Position numbers and translations under genes: made by a program. This document shows, in pieces, positions 51,336 through 62,730 of a stretch of 64,000 nt of DNA. This DNA comes from Ficedula albicollis (lineage: Eukaryota; Chordata; Aves; Passeriformes; Muscicapidae). How positions within the stretch are numbered: the stretch's first letter is position 1; every line of letters begins with the position of its first letter. Below the pieces are notes generated by a model, which was given only the letters and a program-made list of their open reading frames with translations, was not told the DNA's origin and did not search any database. The stretch is from assembly GCF_000247815.1 (NCBI RefSeq), contig NW_004775933.1, positions 248,001-312,000 on the forward strand. Direction: 5' to 3'.

Positions 51336-52079
51336 ACCCCACCAGGACTTGGGGCAGCTGAGCTGGGGACCCTCCAGAATTCCAGAGGGGAGCTCAGCGC
51401 TGGCACAGGGGCAGGGGAGAGATCCTAAAAGGGATTTAGGGTCGGCTTTAAAGCTTTTAAAACCAGAGGGGGATGCGGGAGCACCAAGCTCAGTGGGAGT
51501 TGTGCAAGAGCCTCTCCTTGCTCGCCATTCCTAACGCCAGGAATATCAAAGCTTTCCTGTCTGGGGCTCCGTGGTGGATTTTCCTGCCAGGCTTCAGGCC
51601 CTGCTGCTTTCCAAGGGGCCTCTCCGGAGGCTGGCTGCCTTTGGAGACTGCCAGGATAAATCACCGGGAAGAACACTCCCCCCACGAGGGTCTGCACGGC
51701 CAAATCCAGCGTGTTTATCCACGGATATCCAAGATTTCACTCTCACACCCCAGCTCATCTGCTGGGTCACCAAAATCCATGGAAAAATCTCCGTTTCTAG
51801 CGAAAATTCCCAACCCCGAAGCATCAGGACAGGGCCAGAGGTGTCTCAGTCCATGTCACGTGCCCCTGCCTGGTGACAGCACCAGGGCCAGGTCCGTGGG
51901 TGTTTCCATCCCGTGCTCCACGTCTGGAGATTCCCATAACAAGCAGGACTAGGAGGCAAAACTCCTGCAAACCCTTCCCAAAAAACAGCTGAAATGTCAG
52001 CGAGGATTCCCTGGGTCTGGGAAACCCCATCCTCCAAATCCTGCCTGCCCTTCCCAACAGCAGAGCTGGAGAGGCGCTC
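51336..52079. other. Single-copy non-coding DNA
   Basis: Nothing recognisable is seen. The 159-codon open frame at 51473-51952 has no known domain. Confidence 0.4.
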
Positions 52080-52091
52080 ACCCCCCTTTTT

Positions 52092-52138
<47 letters not shown>

Positions 52139-52200
52139 CCTTTTTTTTTTTTTTGGCAAAACTCCTAATCAAGGAAAAAAAAAAAAATAAAAAAAATAAT
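52080..52200 (+). repeat. Homopolymer mosaic C6-T15-G33-C6-T14
   Basis: C6 and T15 are followed by G33 (52102-52134), then C6 and T14 again, then an A-rich tail. The C6-T14 direct repeat flanks the G run. Confidence 0.96.
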
Positions 52201-53344
52201 CCATCAAATCCAAGCCTGAAGCTCCAGAGGGCAAGAGTGAGCATGACTCCAGAGCCTTGGGATCGGGACACTCCCCTGGGAGTGGGGAGACCTGAATTCC
52301 AGTCGCCAGCACCAGGGGTTGCTCCCTTTCCCAAACATCAATCTTGGAGCAGGAGCTGGAGCTCCGGCTGCTCTGCTGGCTCCCAGGTGAATTTCCCAGA
52401 GCGCCAACACACCCAGCCTTGCTTGTCCTTTCCTGCTGACCCACTGAATCCCTGTTTTCCCTCTGCCAGGCGGGATGGCTTTCCCAAAATAGGGGGAAAA
52501 GGGTGCAAGGAGGCACCTGCCACCACATGGCTCCAGGTGGGAGATGTGGCCTGGCCCTTTCCCGAGGGAAAAGGGACCTGAGCCCGCATTTTCCACAGGT
52601 TGGGGCTGGGGAGGGGAACAGCAGGAGAATCCTGATCCCTTAGCAGGGATGCCAGCGCTTTTTGGGGATCAAAAGGGTTTCCACGTGCTGCCCTTGCCTT
52701 AAAATCCCGAGCTCTGAAGGTTTAGGGGCGCTCTGGGAGGGGAAAACGATCAAGGCTGCCACAGTGACGTAAAAATCAGGATGGTTCTGCTCTTCTCCAG
52801 GTGTTTGTGACGTCACCTCCAGCCCGTGGATGTTCGGCTGCCTCTTCCACGAGCGCGATGGGAAATGGTGGAGGAGAGACCAGAGATGTTCCCCTTCCCC
52901 ACCCCTCAGAAGATGGGAAAAGGAGGCTACAGAGGGAGGAGAGGGGTTGGGGTACCCCAAACATCCCTGCATGAGCTGTGGGAAATCTGTCCCCAAGACA
53001 CAGGGGCAAATCCTTCTCCTCCAGGGGGCCGCAGACCCCGGAATTTTTCGGGATGGGTGGATTATTTCGGGAGCTGGGGCCTGTGTGAACACCCCGAAAA
53101 GGCTCTCAGAGTGTGGGGAGGGAAAGGCAGGCACAGTCTCACGCACACCTCACACCCACACGCTTCCAAAAGTTCCTTTCTCACACCCCCAGACCAATCC
53201 ATCTCCCACAGGGACACTATCACGGCATCGGGATCTCATTCCCAAGTCCTCTCCCTCTCCCAGCCACGTGAACACTTCCCCCTTCTCCTGCCCAACTGCT
53301 GGCTCAGGTCCCTCTCCTCAGCAGGCTCATCTCCCTGGATCCAT
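52201..53344. other. Single-copy non-coding DNA, no gene seen
   Basis: No transposon is recognised. Two CRE-like words lie at 52765 and 52808. Confidence 0.45.
52765..52815. promoter_or_regulatory. Pair of CRE-like sites
   Basis: TGACGTAA at 52765-52772 and the palindrome TGACGTCA at 52808-52815 are 43 bases apart. The palindrome is a consensus CREB/ATF site. Nothing else shows that it is used. Confidence 0.25.
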
Positions 53345-54300
53345 CCAAGCAGGGTTTGGAAGATCCTAGGAAAAATTTTAGGGGAATTTAATCAGAGGAG
53401 CGATTTGGAAGATCCTAGGAAAAGATCCAGCGGAATTTAACAAGGGAAACCATTCCAACAAGAAGCTTGAAAGATCCTAGGAAAAAAATCCATGGAAATT
53501 TAATCAGAGGAATTATTTGGAAGATCCTAGGAAAAGATCCAGGGGAATTTAACAAGAGGAACCATCCAACAAGAAGCTTGGAAGATCCTAGAAAAAAAAT
53601 CCAGGGGAATTGAATCAGAGGAATCATTTAGAAGATCCCAGGAAAAGATCCAGGAGAATTTAATCAGAGGAACAATTTGGAAGATCCTAGGAAAAAATCC
53701 AGGGGAATTTAACAAGAGGAACCATCCCACCAGCTGTTCATAAAATCCTAGAAAAAGTAATTGGGGAATTTAATCAGAGGAACAATTTGGCATTTGGAAG
53801 ATCCTAGAAAAAAATACAGGGGAATTTAACAAGAGGAGCCATCCCACCAGCTGTTTGGAAGATCCTAAAAAAAATACAGGGAAATTTAACAAGAGGAACC
53901 ATCCCACCAGCTGTTCATAAAATCCTAGAAAAAGTAATTGGGGAATTTAATCAGAGGAACAATTTGGAAGATCCTAGAAAAAAATCCAGGGGAATTTAAC
54001 AAGAGGAGCCATCCCACCAGCTGTTTGGAAGATCCTAGGAAAAGTTTCAGGGGAATTTAATCAGAGGAACCATTCAAAAAGAAGCTTGGAAGATCCTAGA
54101 AAAAAAAAATCCCGGGGAATTTAACAAGAAGAACAATTTGGAAGATCCTAGGAAAAAAATCCAGGGGAATTTCACAAGAGGAACCATCCCACCAGCTGTT
54201 TGGAAGATCCTAGGAAATGTTCTTGGGGAATTTAATCAGAGGAAAATGTTAGAAGATCCTAGAGAAAGTTCCAGGGGAATTGGATCAGAGGAACAAACTC
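53345..54300 (+). repeat. Degenerate minisatellite, unit about 55-65 bp
   Basis: Units contain TTTGGAAGATCCTAGGAAAA, CAGGGGAATTTAA and AAGAGGAACCATCC. About sixteen units of varying length can be followed. Single-base differences and unit-length changes show an older array than the microsatellites. Confidence 0.93.
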
Positions 54301-55237
54301 AGAGTGAAAAGGAGCAGAGCAGACAAACCCTGGGAATTCCCCACAAGTTGTGAGGATGAAGGACAAACCTTGGAAGGATATTTTGGGAATAACAGTAGAG
54401 ATTTAGGTGTGGCCACCCTTCCTACATGGATGGCAGAGGAGCTGATCCATGGAAATCTCCCAAGTTCTCAGTCCTGAGGGGGTTCCCCGATTTTCCAGCT
54501 TGGGATGGGAGTTCAAACCTTGCTCCAGAGCCTGAGGAAACCAAAATTCCTGCTGGGACACAGCTCCCAGCCCAGGAGCTGAGGCCTCTCTTCCAGCCTC
54601 CCTCCTGTCCAGAGCTCCACAGGGTTTGGAGCTTCCCACTGTGCTGGAGCTCCCTCCCACCCTCGTTCCCATGGCACCATCCCAGTGGAATGAAAAGGAG
54701 AAAAAGAAGGAAACCCCAAACCTGCTCTGAGAAATTCCCATGGAAAATGGGGATTCAATTCTCGTTTTTTTTTTTTGGAAGGAAGGCTCATGGTAATAGA
54801 TGTGACCCCCCCCCAACAGTGGGATCCACTCCTCTGGCACCAATCCCAGCTCTGTTTTCCCTTCAGGCTGGTTTGAGAAGTGGGAATTTGGTATTTTGGG
54901 ATCATTGGGTGCCCAACAGACCCTCAACCACACTCCTCACTTTGTGCCAGCAGAAAACTTCCCAAAATTCAGCAGGAGCAGCCCCAGCAGGACAAGGGCA
55001 AGGGCAAGGGCAGGTTTTCCCTAATCCAGCTCTCCACACAAGCCCCAAATTCTGTGGGATGAGACATCCCAAGAGGACAATCCCTGTCAGCATCAGCCCC
55101 TCTCCCAAGGGAGAGAGTCACATCCCAAAAATGTCTTGCTCCTTCCTAACAGGAGTTAGAAACTGGGAATGTGACTGGGAATGGAGGGACCCGAACCCCA
55201 ATATTTATTTAATTTCAAGTAATTGTCCACTCTAAGG
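54301..55237. other. Single-copy non-coding DNA
   Basis: No gene or transposon is recognised. A T10 run lies near 54765 and GGGCAA repeats near 54998. Confidence 0.45.
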
Positions 55238-55276
55238 AGGAAGGGAAGGGAAGGGAAGGGAAGGGAAGGGAAGGGC
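55238..55276 (+). repeat. (GGGAA)n microsatellite
   Basis: About seven units of GGGAA. Confidence 0.9.
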
Positions 55277-55282
55277 CCAAAA

Positions 55283-55851
55283 TCCAACTGCAGCCCGTGC
55301 TGAGTGTCCTTCCAAAGGCTTTTCCCACGTGCCCCCATTTCCACAGGGAATAACAGCAGGAACACAGCACCCTCTGGACATGTTCCCAAAATAGTAGGAT
55401 GGAGAATTCAGGCCTTCCAGACTCTGGGGGGGAACTGGAAAAAAAAACAAAAAAAACCAAACCAAACCAAACAAAAAAAAAAAACAAAAAAACCAAACCA
55501 AAACAAAAAAAAATCCCAACAAATGCTCCATCTGACACTACGGATTTTCCAAACTGCTGAGGAGATTCCAAACGTGGATTTTCCCAATCTTTGCCACCAC
55601 AGACCACAAATCCTGGCTGATATTTTTCAGCACAGGACAATTATCAAGCTGCTTCCCAAATCCCAGGTTTTCCCCACCAGGTCCCGCTGGATCTTTTGGG
55701 AGCATCTCCTACAAACAAATCCACTCATTCCCATCCTCTGATCTCCCTGAGCCTGCTTCCCAAATACCAAGCTTCCCCACCTGCTCCCACTAGATCTTTT
55801 GGGAACACCCCCCAGGAACAAATCCACTCGTTCCCATCCCCTGATATCCAT
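55283..55851 (+). repeat. 819-bp higher-order duplication, copy 1
   Basis: The segment from CAACTGCAGCCCGTGCTGAG to GATATCCATAATTA recurs at 56102-56670. It includes an A and C-rich low-complexity block (55440-55512) and the first units of the 110-bp array. Confidence 0.95.
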
Positions 55852-57090
55852 AATTACCAGCCTGCTTCCCAAATCCCCAGTTTTCTGTACCAACTCATGC
55901 TGGATCTTTTGGGAGCATCTCCCAGGAACAAATCCACTCGTTCCCATCCCCTAATACCCATAATTAGCAGCCTGCTTCCCAAATCCCGAGTTTTCTGTAC
56001 CAACTCATGCTGGATCTTTTGGGAGCACTTCCCAGGAACAAATTACTCATTCCCATCCCCTGATATCCCTAATTATCAAGCTGCTTCCCAAATGCCAAGT
56101 TTCCAACTGCAGCCCGTGCTGAGTGTCCTTCCAAAGGCTTTTCCCACGTGCCCCCATTTCCACAGGGAATAACAGCAGGAACACAGCACCCTCTGGACAT
56201 GTTCCCAAAATAGTAGGATGGAGAATTCAGGCCTTCCAGACTCTGGGGGGGAACTGGAAAAAAAAACAAAAAAAACCAAACCAAACCAAACAAAAAAAAA
56301 AAACAAAAAAACCAAACCAAAACAAAAAAAAATCCCAACAAATGCTCCATCTGACACTACGGATTTTCCAAACTGCTGAGGAGATTCCAAACGTGGATTT
56401 TCCCAATCTTTGCCACCACAGACCACAAATCCTGGCTGATATTTTTCAGCACAGGACAATTATCAAGCTGCTTCCCAAATCCCAGGTTTTCCCCACCAGG
56501 TCCCGCTGGATCTTTTGGGAGCATCTCCTACAAACAAATCCACTCATTCCCATCCTCTGATCTCCCTGAGCCTGCTTCCCAAATACCAAGCTTCCCCACC
56601 TGCTCCCACTAGATCTTTTGGGAACACCCCCCAGGAACAAATCCACTCGTTCCCATCCCCTGATATCCATAATTAGCAGCCTGCTTCCCAAATCCCAATT
56701 TTTCCCCACCAGTTCCTACTGAAAATTCTGGGACCATTTCCTACAAACAAATCCACTCGTTCCCATCCCCTAATATCCATAATTAGCAGCCTGCTTCCCA
56801 AATCCCGAGTTTTCTGTACCAACTCATGCTGGATCTTTTGGGAGCACCTCCCGGGAACAAATCCACTCGTTCCCATCCCCTGATATCCATAATTAGCAGC
56901 CTGCTTCCCAAATCCCGAGTTTTCTGTACCAACTCATGCTGGATCTTTTGGGAGCACCTCCCGGGAACAAATCCACTCATTCCCATCCCCTGATATCCCT
57001 AATTATCAAGCTGCTTCCCAAATGCCAAGTTTTCCCCACCAGCTCCCGCTGGATCTTTTGGGAACTCCTCCCCGGAACAAACCCACAGAC
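55649..57090 (+). repeat. 110-bp minisatellite
   Basis: Units begin near CTGCTTCCCAAAT at 55649, 55753, 55862, 55972 and 56081, and again at 56468, 56572, 56681, 56791, 56901 and 57011. Spacing is 104-110 bp. The array is interrupted by the non-repeat part of the 819-bp duplicate (56102-56460). Confidence 0.95.
56102..56670 (+). repeat. 819-bp higher-order duplication, copy 2
   Basis: Identical by eye to 55283-55851 over most of its length, displaced by 819 bases. Confidence 0.95.
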
Positions 57091-57465
57091 TCCCAGCCCT
57101 CCAGCCCCTCCGTCCGGCTCCTCTTTGCGGTGTTTTCCTCCCGGCCCCGCCGTTTGCCGGGGTCCCCGCCTCTCCCCGGCTGAGGGGTTTCTCGGGAATC
57201 GCGGCGGGAGCTCGGCGCGCTGGATGCGCTCCCCTCTCCCTCCCGTTTTCGCGCTCGGGGACCGGGAAATGCCTCGTCAGGCTCCCGCCCCAGCTGCGCT
57301 CCGTGCGGGGAAGGAAACCACACGCGAGATGCGAGATAAGCGCCCTGCCCGCGGAGAACAGACGCAACCCCAAAACCTGGGAGAGCGCTCCCGGCTCGGG
57401 GTTATCGGCTCCTCATCCCTCGGGAAATTCTGGAGCTCCCAAAAATCCCTCAGGGGGCACCTGCC
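57090..57465. promoter_or_regulatory. CpG-rich stretch
   Basis: High CpG density (CCGGCCCCGCCGTTTGCCGG, CGCGGCGGGAGCTCGGCGCG) spread over more than 300 bases. It begins at the end of the 110-bp array. Promoter activity is possible. No exon recognised. Confidence 0.4.
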
Positions 57466-57639
57466 CGGTGCCGTGGCACCGGGGGTTTGGAGCAGGAGGG
57501 AGGAGTGGGGTGCTGGGGGTTGATTAATTCGCATTTTTGGGGGTGTTCGCGGCTGGGCTGGTGGGGGTGTCCAACCCCAACACGGAGCTCATCCCGAAGG
57601 TTTGGGAACGGCTCCTGAGGTCCCTGCCAGCTCCAGGTG
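57466..57639. other. Single-copy non-coding DNA
   Basis: Nothing recognisable is seen. Confidence 0.35.
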
Positions 57640-58345
57640 TCCTCTGGAATGTCCAAACCACCCACCGCCACCATCCAAACCATCTGCCAACATCCAAACC
57701 CTCCAACACCCTCCAAACCCTTCACCACCATTCCAAACCCTCCAACACCATCTGCCAACATCCAAACCCTCCACCACCCTCCAAACCCTTCAACACACTG
57801 CCACCACCAACCAAACCATCTGCCAACATCCAAACCCTCCACCACCATTCAAACCCTCCAACACCATTCCAAACCATCCGCCACCGTCTGCCAATATCCA
57901 AACCTTCCAACCCATTCACCATCACCATCCAAACTATCTGCCAACATCCAAACCCTCCAACACCATCCAAACCCTCCAACACCATCCACCATCATCATCC
58001 AAACCATCTGCCACCCCTATCCAAACCATCCATCGCCATCCAAACCACCCACCACAATCTCAAACATCAACTACCATCCAAACCCTACACCACCACCATC
58101 CAAACCATCCAAAACTCCCAAGCCACCCAAACTATCCAAACCATCCATTGCCATCCAAACCATCCACTGCAATCCAAACTCTCCACAGCCACCATCCAAA
58201 CCCTCCACCACAATCTCAAACCATCCAAACCATCCACACCATCCACCACCATCCAAACCTTCCAGACCATCCACCACAATCTCAAACATCAAGCACCATC
58301 CAGACCCTCCAGCACCATCCAAAGCACCCACGTCTCAGCAAACCC
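57640..58345 (+). repeat. (CCATCCAAAC)-type minisatellite, about 700 bp
   Basis: Irregular repeats of CATCCAAACC, CTCCACCACC and CATCTGCCAA-type words of 10-12 bases with an underlying larger unit of about 35 bases. Open frames through it are rich in P, T, S, N, H or, on the other strand, in W, G, V. Confidence 0.93.
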
Positions 58346-59085
58346 CCCTAGTCATAGTCCTCGTCATCCCAACTCCACCAGCTTATTCCTGCCTCTCTGT
58401 GGGATAAGCATGCTGTGGGATGAAGCCAGGCACAGCTGGAGGGGTGTTTGGCTCCAGATGTTGCCCCCTGTGCTCTGCATGAATGAGTCTCTCCCAGGTT
58501 TGGATCTCTCCATCCTCCACCTCCATCCAAGCCTGGCAAACAGCTCCCCGCACCCTCCCAGTGTGCTGGAACCAGTCCTCAGGTGTTCCAGGCCCTTTGG
58601 ATTTAAAACAGAGGGAAAAAAGGGAATTAATTCTAACAGGGAGCCACGAGGAACCCAAGGAGGAGGAACCCAAGCCAAGCCCGCCACGGGATGGACTCCC
58701 AGCACTGGCAGGGCAAAGGTATCCAGAATTCCTGCAAATCTTTTCCGTGGAGGCCCCCACGGGAGGCCCTGGCTCCAGGGGAGGAATAAATAACTCTGGA
58801 TGTGTTACTCAGAGATGGGCAGGGCTCCAAGGCTCTGGATGGGGCACAGCAGCTCCTGCTGCTTCCCTCACCTTTCCCTTGCTGCTGTTCCCTGATCCAT
58901 CCCTTCCCTGGCACGGGAAAGGCGCCTTCCAGCCCCCTTTATTTGCCTTGTTGGCTGAAGAAGAAAAAGGAAATAAAATAAGCAAACTGTTTTTCAGAGT
59001 GAGGGGAGAATAAATTGCGAGGGTTTTCTCCTCACTTAATTTGTGGCAGGATTTCTAAACAAGGCCGTGACCTTGAAATAAAAGT
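58346..59085. other. Single-copy non-coding DNA
   Basis: The large plus-strand frame beginning at 57537 extends from the minisatellite into this stretch but has no recognised domain. Confidence 0.45.
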
Positions 59086-59175
59086 CATGGAGTGGTTTGG
59101 CTTGGAAGGGACGTTACAGCTCATCTCATTCCAACTCCTGCCATGGGCAGGGACACCTTCCCCTAAACCATCCAA
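59086..59175 (-). mobile_element. CR1 LINE 3' tail fragment
   Basis: GTCATGGAGTGGTTTGGCTT, GGAAGGGACGTTACAGCTCA and TGCCATGGGCAGGGACACCT. Confidence 0.9.
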
Positions 59176-59449
59176 ATCCCAAACCTGAGATTTTGAGGCT
59201 GCTCAGATCTAAAATCTGTTTTTTTCTAGATCTAAATCCAGCTTTAAATCCAGATCTCTCCTTTCTGAGAAGGCCTCACACAGCAAAGCTGTCTCAGCAA
59301 TCCAGGATTGGTGTCCCAGTGCTCAGGAACTCCCAAACCCTGCTGCTCCTTTCCTGCTGCCATGCAACGAGGCCCTGAACAAAATAAGATGGATCTTGGA
59401 GGCCGAGATGTCCCAGGAACGATGTGTGGATCACACAGAGCTCAGCTGG
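59176..59449. other. Single-copy non-coding DNA
   Basis: AAATCCAGA-type words repeat near 59225-59255. Nothing else is seen. Confidence 0.4.
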
Positions 59450-59725
59450 TTCATGGAATCATCGGGGTTGGAATGGATCTCCAAGGTCACCAAGTCCAGC
59501 CTGTGCCTGATCCCCACCTTGGCACAGGTGCCACATCCAGGGATTCCTTGGGCACCTCCAGGGATGGGCACTCCAAACTTCCCTGGGCACTCCCAGTGCT
59601 TCCCAAGCCTTTCCATGAGGAAATTCCTGCTGGTGTCCACCCTGAGCCTCCTCCTGTCCCTGTTCCTGGGAGCGGAGCCCAAACCCTCCTGGCTGTCCCC
59701 TCCTGTCAGGAGATTCCTGGAATTC
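59450..59725 (-). mobile_element. CR1 LINE 3' end, second subfamily
   Basis: GGAATCATCGGGGTTGGAAT, TTGGCACAGGTGCCACATCC, GGGCACCTCCAGGGATGGGC and AGGAAATTCCTGCTGGTGTC followed by CCTGAGCCTCCTCCTGTCCC. This is the longest copy of this subfamily here. Confidence 0.93.
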
Positions 59726-60510
59726 ATCCATCCCTGCGCCAGACCAAGAGCTCATTCTCCTGAATACTCACACCTCCCCCCCCACAAAAAAAAACAAAAA
59801 AGAAGGGAAGATTTGGTGATGAAACAGAAGCCCTTTCCAGATCCCTCCCTACAACCAGGAAAATGAGTTTTCCATCCTCAGCTGAGGAAAGAAATCAAAT
59901 GAGGCTCATCTCTGTGACCCGGCCTCGCTCCAAGCAGGAAAAGCCACAGCAATTTCACAGAGTCTGTTTGGAGCCTGGTGAACCAGCTGGGAGACACAAC
60001 ACATAGAGCTTCTTATCTTTTTCCCCCAAAAAATCCCTGATCTCGGAACCTTCGGAGCCTCCCACCAGCGCCAGGAGCAACAAGACAGAGCTGCAGAGCA
60101 GAGACAGAGACCCAGCACTAAAAAAAAAAAATCCATTCTGGGCTCCAATCCCTGCCAGTTGTGTGGGATTTTAGCACCTATGGAGCCTTTTTGAAGCCAA
60201 GCCAGAGGCAGCAGTTGCTGCTGTGGGAATGGGACCAAGGAAGTTGTGTCTGCTCCGTGAGGATGAGTCAGAGCAGCTCCAGGAAGGAGAAACGAGGAAT
60301 CATCTCCTGACCCTTGGCAGAGCTGGGTCTGGAGGCCAAGGCCTGGTGGGGAGAATCCCCAGGGCTGTTCCCAGCTCTGGAAAAAACCTTTCAATCCCCT
60401 AAATTAAAGGGTGAGGGAGGCCTGACGTGGCCATGTGAGCTACAGGGAAAATGTCCCCCCAAAAAATGGGGAATTTGGTCATGGAGAGAATCCAGAGGAG
60501 GCCTTGGAGC
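59726..60510. other. Single-copy non-coding DNA
   Basis: No gene or repeat recognised apart from an A11 run near 60120. Confidence 0.45.
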
Positions 60511-60514
60511 TGCT

Positions 60515-60805
60515 GCAGGCTGGGAGAGCTGGGAATGTTCCCTGGAGAAGGGAAAATCCCAGGGGATGCTCAGAGTCCCTGCAGGGGCTCCAGGAGAGCT
60601 GGAATTGGGGACAAGGCCTGGAGGGACAGGACACAGGGAATGGCTCCACTGGGAAAGGGGAGACTGGGCTGGGATCTTGGGAAGGAATTCCTGCCTGGGC
60701 TGGGATTCCCAGATTGGCTGTGGCTGCCCCTGGATCCCTGGCAGTGCCCAAGGCCAGGCTGGATCCACCTGGCACGGTGGGAGTGTCCCTGCCTTGGAAT
60801 GGGAA
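60515..60805 (+). mobile_element. CR1 LINE 3' end
   Basis: GGAGAGCTGGGAATGTTCCC-type start, GGGGACAAGGCCTGGAGGGA, GGAAGGAATTCCTGCCTGGG, GTGCCCAAGGCCAGGCTGGA and GGCACGGTGGGAGTGTCCCT in unbroken order. The terminal tail is missing. Confidence 0.95.
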
Positions 60806-60823
60806 GGCAGAGCTGAAGGAATG

Positions 60824-60949
60824 TCAGAAACCGAAGCCCTGCTGTGGTTTTTTTTGATCTCTTGGACCAGACGTTCATCCCAAATCCAGAAACCGAAGCC
60901 CTGCTGTGGTTTTTTGGATCTCTTGGACCAGACGTTCATCCCAAATCCA
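60824..60949 (+). repeat. Tandem duplication, about 62-bp unit
   Basis: CAGAAACCGAAGCCCTGCTG begins at 60825 and 60887; the units differ mainly in the length of a T run. Confidence 0.93.
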
Positions 60950-62474
60950 CATCCAGCCAGGACAGACCCCATGGAGGCTTCCCAGGACAAACCTGTTGCT
61001 CCTGATATGGGATTGGATCCCCTGGAGCTGCTCTGCCCCAGCTCCAGCAGCGCTTCAGAACCACCCTTGTTTTTCTGACCTTTTTTTTTTTTTCCTGATA
61101 TTTGCACGTATCCCAAAATAGCAGGAGCAGGAATGACAGCGAACAGGTCTGGCATTTAATGAGTTCCTCCATGAGGAGCCCTTGAGCCCTCGGATCTTCC
61201 AACAGGTCCTGAACTGTCAGAATTTATCTGCTCATCTATTTTCGGGCTTTTTCTTGGACTCTTTCCTGCAAAATTCACATTTCAATGTGAAATTCAAGGC
61301 CTTGAGTCTCCACTTCTCGCTGATTTCGGGTTGTAAAATCAGCGAGATTTTTACAACGCCCCAAAAATGGGTGTAAATCACAAATTAATTCCTACACATC
61401 CAGCAGCTCCAGGTGCTTCCCCAGGAACAGCAAAAGCTCTGGGATCATCCTTCAGGAAGGCAGAAAACCCTGAGGAACTCGGCTGGAGCTGCAAAAATTC
61501 CATTTTCCTTCAGGATTCCCATCCAGGCCTTGGGGGGAAGGAGATGCTGCATCCCAAATTTTTGGCTGCTCTGCTGAGGATAAGGCACCATCCCAGCTGT
61601 GAAAACGGGACAACAATGATTCCTGCCAGGCTTGAACCTCACTGGAAAAAGTGGAAATAATTTGCAAATCCCAAATAATTCACCTCTGAATGTGACCTTT
61701 CCCTGGATTTGTCCCACTGTAACCACAGATCCACTTTTCCCACTGTCTCTACACAAATCCAGAACCTGCAGGCTCCAGAGAGAGAAAATATCCCAATTTT
61801 TTTCCTTTTTAAACACCTGCAGGGATTGAAATCCACCCTCAGAGCTGCTCTTTTCCACCAGCACAAGCGAGCAGGGAGCGACTCCACATCCTTGGCCTGA
61901 ATCCTGGTGAAAATCAGGAAAATTTCCTGGCATTAGAGGCCAGCCAAGGGCCTGACCCAAAAACCACAAAACCCCACAGAAATGGTGATTTTTCCTCAAG
62001 AAAAGATTCCCTGCTGGTTCACGATGGAGAAATGGATCTGTGTCCATCCAGGGTGATTTTTTTTCCCCCCACTCTTTAAAAATTCAGTTCCAGAATGAAT
62101 CCCTCGGGAATCAGGTGACAAATCCCAATGCCCATCACGAGGCAGCTCCGAATCCTCTGGATTTGCTTCCCCCTGGATCCCAGCATGGAACAATCCCCAA
62201 CAACCCCAAGAGCCCAGAAAATGGGGAGATCTGCTGCCCTGGGCTTCAGGATGAGGGAAAATCCATTTCCAGCATGGAAATTGTGTGGATAATTTACTGG
62301 GATAACCCCCAGCCAAAAAGGGTTTTGCCTTTTTTCAGGAAGAGAAAATAAGACGTGGATATACTGGAAAAAAAAATAGTGGGGAAAAGGGAAAAACACC
62401 TGGATGTTTCGAGCATTTCAAGGAAAATATTCCTTAAAAAAAAAAAAAAAAGAGTAGGAAACTCTAAATTTTCC
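60950..62474. other. Single-copy non-coding DNA, no gene seen
   Basis: No transposon is recognised. A perfect 11-bp inverted repeat (TCTCGCTGATT and AATCAGCGAGA) lies at 61315-61347 with an 11-base loop. Confidence 0.45.
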
Positions 62475-62730
62475 AAGGAGAAACAGGTGGAGCTGTCCCA
62501 GGGGAGGTTTAAGTTGGACATCAAGAAAAGATTCCTCATCCAGGGGGGGGCACTGGAACATCTTTCCAGGGAATGGCCACATTCCCAAATTGCCAGAGCT
62601 CCAGCAGCATTTGGAAAACGCTCCCAAATGGACAGGGTGGGATTTTTGGGATTGCCCTGGGCAGGGAAGGAGTTGGATCCATGATGCTTGTGGAAATCCT
62701 TCCCATTTAGGCTATTCCATGGTTCTAAGA
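62475..62730 (+). mobile_element. CR1 LINE 3' end, third subfamily
   Basis: GAGCTGTCCCAGGGGAGGTT, AAGAAAAGATTCCTCATCCA, CACTGGAACATCTTTCCAGG, ATTTGGAAAACGCTCCCAAA and GGAGTTGGATCCATGATGCT follow the CR1 subfamily whose tail reads CCTTCCAACTCAGG. It is more divergent than the others. Confidence 0.88.

Noticed and set aside
57537..58793. 418-codon plus-strand frame
   Set aside because: More than half is a CCATCCAAAC minisatellite; the rest has no known domain and overlaps equally good frames on the other strand.
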